Shown here: piece by piece, positions 6,044 through 6,161 of the stretch
Position numbering within the stretch: position 1 is the first letter of the stretch
How the letters are laid out: each line of letters begins with the position of its first letter
From: WFQV01 sp964611145
GTDB taxonomy: Bacteria > Bacteroidota > Ignavibacteria > Ignavibacteriales > Melioribacteraceae
Length of the DNA: 6,161 nt
NCBI GenBank assembly: GCA_964611145.1
Contig: CAZSYM010000059.1
Coordinates: forward strand, 1 to 6,161
Direction: 5' to 3'
The notes under the pieces: model-generated
What the model saw: the letters and a program-made list of their open reading frames with translations, nothing else
What the model was told of the DNA's origin: nothing
Databases searched by the model: none
Program-made: the position numbers and the translations under genes

Positions 6044-6074
6044 CAAAATACGAACAAAATAAACAATCGGCAAA
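6044..6074 (-). promoter_or_regulatory. Weak promoter candidate for malQ
   Basis: On the - strand a TTTG (6074-6071) is followed after 19-20 nt by TATTTTG (6050-6044), which resembles TAnnTTTG but is one base short between TA and TTTG. Transcription would start about 38 nt before the malQ ATG. No similar element was found ahead of the two downstream genes, so this may drive all three. The rest of 6000-6161 shows only AT-rich DNA. Confidence 0.35.
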
Positions 6075-6102
6075 GAGGAAACATATTTTGATGAACAAAA
6101 AA

Positions 6103-6118
6103 AATTAACGGTTTAATT
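6103..6118. repeat. AATTAA-N4-TTAATT inverted repeat
   Basis: A perfect 6-bp inverted repeat (AATTAA CGGT TTAATT) lies about 105 bp upstream of malQ. It has the size and symmetry of a small operator site, but such palindromes occur readily by chance in AT-rich DNA. It could equally belong to a gene beyond the window. Confidence 0.25.
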
Positions 6119-6161
6119 GCGCATAAACGACAATAGTTTTAAGTTTTAATGATGTAAAATA

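Noticed and set aside
6000..6161. Riboswitch or small RNA in the right-hand non-coding end
   Set aside because: The stretch is AT-rich, with only a short AATTAA palindrome, a weak promoter and a Shine-Dalgarno. No extended stem structure or known leader motif could be drawn.
1..6161. A novel defence, retroelement or CRISPR-like system
   Set aside because: No repeat array, reverse transcriptase, nuclease/toxin pair or other accessory module was seen. Four of the six genes belong to well-known families, and the remaining two show no sign of being a defence pair.

Overview
This 6.2 kb window looks like ordinary chromosomal DNA from a bacterium of the FCB group (Bacteroidota / Ignavibacteriota / Chlorobiota side). 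The main evidence is promoter type. The tRNA gene and uvrC are each preceded by an exact TTTG-N20-TAnnTTTG element, the form used by the primary sigma factor of Bacteroidota and relatives, and no E. coli-type -35/-10 pair was apparent at either place. Several genes also have recognisable Shine-Dalgarno sequences, which are uncommon in core Bacteroidota. A deeper FCB lineage such as Ignavibacteriota or Chlorobiota is therefore a reasonable guess, but an inference only. I see no mobile element, CRISPR array, phage gene or integration scar.

Layout, left to right: (1) tRNA-Gln(CUG) on the + strand with its own promoter and a hairpin terminator that can also serve the facing gene. (2) A membrane-anchored cyclophilin-type peptidyl-prolyl isomerase on the - strand. 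(3) A short divergent promoter region. (4) uvrC on the + strand, complete and with intact catalytic residues. (5) Three - strand genes with short gaps that read as a possible operon in the order malQ (4-alpha-glucanotransferase), a TerB-like acidic helical protein, and a polytopic membrane protein that may be a GT-C-type glycosyltransferase. The last of these converges on uvrC with only 9 bp between stop codons. (6) About 160 bp of non-coding DNA at the right edge holding a probable malQ ribosome binding site and a weaker promoter candidate.

Functionally the window combines housekeeping roles: glutamine CAG decoding, extracytoplasmic protein folding, nucleotide excision repair (UvrC is the dual-incision nuclease working with UvrA and UvrB), and alpha-glucan/maltooligosaccharide metabolism. 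The two genes behind malQ are poorly characterised, and nothing in the sequence ties them firmly to glucan metabolism. I found no convincing new biological system. The points most worth a second look are the membrane protein, the promoter/Shine-Dalgarno combination, the uvrC start and the extra Gln isoacceptor.
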